Shown in pieces: positions 60,700 through 64,000 of a DNA stretch of 64,000 nt. The stretch's first letter is position 1. Each line of letters starts with the position of its first letter. The stretch is from Plantago major. Its lineage: Eukaryota; Streptophyta; Magnoliopsida; Lamiales; Plantaginaceae. The DNA is taken from contig JAIFAC010000010.1 in the NCBI GenBank assembly GCA_026545765.1, positions 734,010 through 798,009 on the forward strand. Direction: 5' to 3'. The notes beneath the pieces were generated by a model. The model saw nothing but the letters and a program-made list of their open reading frames with translations. It did not search any database and had not been told where the DNA came from. Both the position numbers and the translations under genes were made by a program.

Positions 60700-61160
60700 G
60701 AATTGGCAGATGTTAGCCACTAACGTGCTTTGGGGTGGATATCTTTAGTCACCATTTAGTAGTTAGTAAATTTTAGGACAATTTGGAGTGGTATGTTATG
60801 CTAACGTATCTTGGGTCGATATATTTAGTCACCATTCTTGAATCTGTTGTGCTTTGGATTTTCATGGTATGTTATGCTTTACGTGACTTGGGTGATATGT
60901 TAGCGTCACCATTGTGTTAAGTAAATTTTAGACACCTGAGGGTATTTGGGTGGTGTGTGGCAGCTTGTAATCGAGGTGATATGTTAGTCACCTTTGTTCT
61001 TTCACTGTGTGTTAATCAGGTCAATGAGTGGTATATTGTACTTGTGCTTGGGTGATATGTTGTTAGTCTGCCATTCTTGAACTTGTTGTCTGTGATTTGC
61101 ATTGGTATGTTAATAGCTTTGTGCTTGGGTGATATCTTAGTCAACCATTCTGAACTTGTG
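60700..61160. repeat. Degenerate hairpin repeats in CACTA 2
   Basis: About eight diverged copies of GGTGATATGTTAGTCACC and AGTGGTATGTTAGCCACT-like units, the reverse complement of the CACTA 1 minisatellite. Fully paired examples are 60,891-60,910 and 60,975-60,992. The linker AGTAAATTTTAG also recurs (60,766 and 60,918 region). Confidence 0.75.
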
Positions 61161-61369
61161 CCCCAATTTCATTGGTATATTAGCCCTTTGTATGTTCTTT
61201 TAATTCCGCTTTCATTAATAATCTATTTGGGCTTTTCGTGTGGAAATGTTGTAGAAATTTCTTCATTCTGATATATCATTCCCAATGCCTTTATTTTGAG
61301 GTATTGGAGTCAGTGTTATAAGAGATGGTTTTATGTGTAAAGCCTAAAAATTAAAAACCCCATCAAGGG

Positions 61370-61990
61370 ATGGGGGATGATGGGTACAGGAACACTGGGT
61401 GGCGAAGTCTTGGAGATCCTTTGGTCATGGACATGGCGGAGAAGAATGAAGAACCGGTTGGTATCGAGGCGCTGATATGCATGCAGCACCTCCGAGCATC
61501 ATTATGGAGTCATGAGCTGTTGTTGCTATGCACCGCCATAGGATGTCCAGTTAGTATAGATGTTATTTCGACTTGGTACAGTATGATTTCAGATTACTTA
61601 TGTTTTTTGCTTTCATTTCTAACAACTTTCACTTTGTTTGCAGATGTTGCCAGGCTACCATGCCGGGGAGCCTACTATCGCTCTTTCTTCACCACTTCAA
61701 AGGCAAAATGAAGAATGGCATGTGGACGATCCACAGGCCGAGCGGAATTGGGAGTATGTTTCTTTGTTCAAGGTTCATATTTATATTTCAGTTTATATTA
61801 TGTTCGAGCGTATCTTCCTAAAGCCTGTCATCTCATTTCGTATGCACTACACTATTGTAGGACCCAGGTGGGGCCATGGATTTCATGGAGGAGAGGTGAT
61901 GATGGTGACGGTGGGCTGAACTCAATGTATCTTAGTCGAGGCCAGGCGACTCAAATGTTCTTCCAAGTTAATCAGGTGGACTGACTGAGC
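61370..61990 (+). pseudogene. Unassigned coding-like pieces in CACTA 2
   Basis: Frames such as MAEKNEEPVGIEALICMQHL (61,428-61,490) and, after an AT-rich stretch with splice-like TTTGCAG at 61,638-61,644, LPGYHAGEPTIALSSPLQRQ (61,645-61,705) look like two exons around a short intron. I do not recognise the family. By position this may be the element's second protein. Confidence 0.35.
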
Positions 61991-64000
61991 GTCGAATGTG
62001 GGCTTTCCGGGTTTTGGGCAAATACCTTCATTGACACCTCGGCGCCGGTAGCTTCGCAGGTGTCGCGCACAGGCATCCTCATCACATGAAGAATTTCTAC
62101 ACTTTCGAAGCGAGCGTGTGAATGGAGTGCCAGTGAATCCCTTCCTCGAGCAAAGCGATCAGTCAACTTCTAGAGCAGCAAGCTCATATCACTCTGCCTG
62201 ATCGGATGGATGATGATGTGCACCGTATGATTCGGTCATATGAACCAACAACCACCCCGCTTCTCCTTCCCTGCCGGTTCTTAGATGCTCATGTACTTAC
62301 GCTTGTTCTAGAATCATCACTTTTCACCGACTTATCTATTTTATTCTAGTATATTTGAAGTCTCTTTTTGTTCTGGATATTTTATCTAATCTCTATTTTA
62401 ATTAATGTCCTGATTTTATCACTTTCGGGCATATTATCTCATTTACTACATTTGTAAAAATGTGAAATGAAATCTGCATAAAAAAAAATTAAAAAAATGC
62501 AGGTTTAGGACGGATGAAACCGCCCAAACCCTCCGTCATGATTAGGGACGGATTGCTCTGAGTCTTCTAACCGTCTCAAATCTAATGGTCACAGCCATTT
62601 GGCTAGAGAGGACGGGATATAAAATCCATCTAATGGTAGTTTTGTTCATTGGGGGACGGATAAATCAAATTGCCTCGGTTGAGGATTTGATAATATATCA
62701 AATCACAAAAGCGGTTAGTAGACGCCTGCTATGATTTCAGGCAGGCGTTCTTGATCAAGATCCACAGTAATGGATTGGGGAGGATTTATTCAGCCTGAAA
62801 AGGTTTAGGGACGGATAAAATCGTGGCCCTAAACTGATTTTCTTGCTCAGTGCAATTAAGTGCGAAGCAAAGTAAACATCGAGAACGAGAATCACAAGAT
62901 GTGATCTTTCTTGACCAGTTCCCATCTTTTATAGAATACTATCCCAGAGTAAGTCTTGATAAGTTACAATGAAAGATTACGGATAATTTTAATACATAAT
63001 ACAATTTTAGCATTCAACGAATAGCTAAGATACAATAAAAATACATAGTAAATTAGGATGAAGCAGAGTAAATCAAGCTCCAAAGTAAACGACATCCTAA
63101 TAGACTAGTCTTCAAGTCTTCAACTCTTCAAGAGTCTTCAAATAAAGATGGTTCTATGGATTAGTCTCAGTAAATTTCCCATGTCTCCAAACTCTTTGAT
63201 GTCATCAGAATAATTCATAGAGAAAGGTGTTCGACAATCATCTACTGTCTCCGTACAATCCATGTACCTCTTTGTAGGTTTTGGTAGGATTTTTCTTAAA
63301 AATGTTTCTGACCCACGTATATTTTCCCTCACTTCCGTGCATGCTTCAATTCGAAATCTGAAAGCTTGAAGTATTATTAGATAATCCTCGGGATATCTAA
63401 TGTCACCCTTGTATTGGATCTTCTGATTCAGATAGAACTATTCATAGGGTTCTCTGATGAGTCTTGCTCTTGTAAGCCTGTTCACCTTGATATTAAGAAT
63501 TACGCAGGTACACATCATCCGCTTTCCATATGGACATTCATCGGATAGGTCCTTTCTCGTACGGCTTTAGTTCTCTTATTAACTCTAAAATCCAACCGTG
63601 CTTTAATGTGATTGGTGTTGATCAAGGTTGACTTATCTTTCTCCATGCCATAGAAGTTGTTTATGGATTGGTTACAGAAATCTTGAATTTACCAGTAGAG
63701 ATGCTTAAGTTCCAATCCAATAGCCATTTTCTCCGATTAATTACTTTTGCAGAGATAGAGGAATCATTGTCATTCTTCACATACTCTATTTTGGCTATAC
63801 GGCTCCGAGTGAAGTTGACTTTGTCTTTGCTCGAATTTCTCTCACTGTCTTGTTCTCGTCTTGAATTCTCTTTGGGGTTGTTGCTTGAAGAACCACTTTG
63901 GATAGACTTCGGTATTTGTCGGTGTTTTTAGTACATGGGGAGCTTCTTAGACTATGGGCTCGGTCAAATAGCTTAATTTTCCTTTTTACCGTGAGGAGGA

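Larger units (their letters stand above)
58424..62852. mobile_element. CACTA (En/Spm) element 2, 4.4 kb
   Basis: Left terminus CACTACAAGACCAGTTTA at 58,424; right terminus, read inward, CACTGAGCAAGAAAATCAGT at 62,852. Both share CACT..CAAGA..CAGTTTA, the right one being diverged. The 3-bp target duplication CAA flanks it exactly (58,421-58,423 and 62,853-62,855). Subterminal TTAGGGACGGAT-type repeats are present at both ends (58,450-58,640; 62,500-62,840). I recognise no complete transposase; coding-looking pieces at 59,480-59,900, 60,080-60,370 and 61,370-61,990 are not assigned. Probably non-autonomous. Confidence 0.85.
58190..64000 (-). mobile_element. Copia element E, 3' internal region, split by CACTA 2, runs off the window
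   Basis: 58,190-58,423 and 62,853-64,000 together match the inverse of about 43,950-45,235 in element B (the end of the extra 3' region), starting with a polypurine stretch beside LTR2. Copy E is on the minus strand, its 5' parts lie beyond the right edge, and CACTA 2 interrupts it. Broken; no enzyme domain in view. Confidence 0.7.

Overview
The window is plant nuclear DNA made almost entirely of inserted material. Positions 1 to about 21,841 are a block of plastid DNA lying in the nucleus. From about 21,842 to the end it is a nested stack of Ty1/copia LTR retroelements and CACTA (En/Spm) DNA transposons. I found no intact host nuclear protein gene.

Plastid block: the order is rps16, trnQ-UUG, psbK, psbI, trnS-GCU, trnG-UCC, trnR-UCU, atpA, atpF, atpH, atpI, rps2, rpoC2, rpoC1, rpoB, with every gene in the orientation of an ancestral angiosperm large single-copy region. 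Group II introns remain in rps16, trnG, atpF and rpoC1. The order lacks the large inversions of grasses and of most Asteraceae, and the rpoC1 intron also argues against grasses, so a dicot (or other lineage with the ancestral order) is likely. All protein genes are broken by short indels and are slightly short. The tRNA genes are nearly whole and trnR-UCU looks intact. The block runs off the left edge and ends in the rpoB upstream spacer, directly against a copia pol fragment.

Retroelement array (about 21.8 to 64 kb): minus-strand copies of one copia family appear to share LTRs: internal copy A (21.8-27.4 kb), LTR1 (27,410-29,171), internal copy D (29.2-56.0 kb, interrupted), LTR2 (56,019-58,189), internal copy E (58.2 kb to the right edge, interrupted). 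Long LTRs, an initiator tRNA-Met primer site and a long extra region after pol make a Sirevirus-like (SIRE/Maximus) assignment likely. CACTA element 1 (about 32,491-52,242) split D inside its RNase H region. A plus-strand copy of the same family, B (33,097-46,972), then entered CACTA 1. CACTA element 2 (58,424-62,852, target duplication CAA) sits in E. The implied order is array first, then CACTA 1, then B; CACTA 2 came after E.

The most unusual signals are: (i) a short minisatellite inside CACTA 1 in which every unit can fold into a hairpin with the same loop and two alternative, fully compensated stems, with relatives in CACTA 2; (ii) a TATA-like box and start codon ahead of the 3' extra open reading frame, kept in both D and B; (iii) the tandem LTR-sharing array. 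Short indels are unusually common everywhere, including between the two LTRs of B, so part of the apparent decay may be uncorrected long-read error. That should be settled before any age is inferred.
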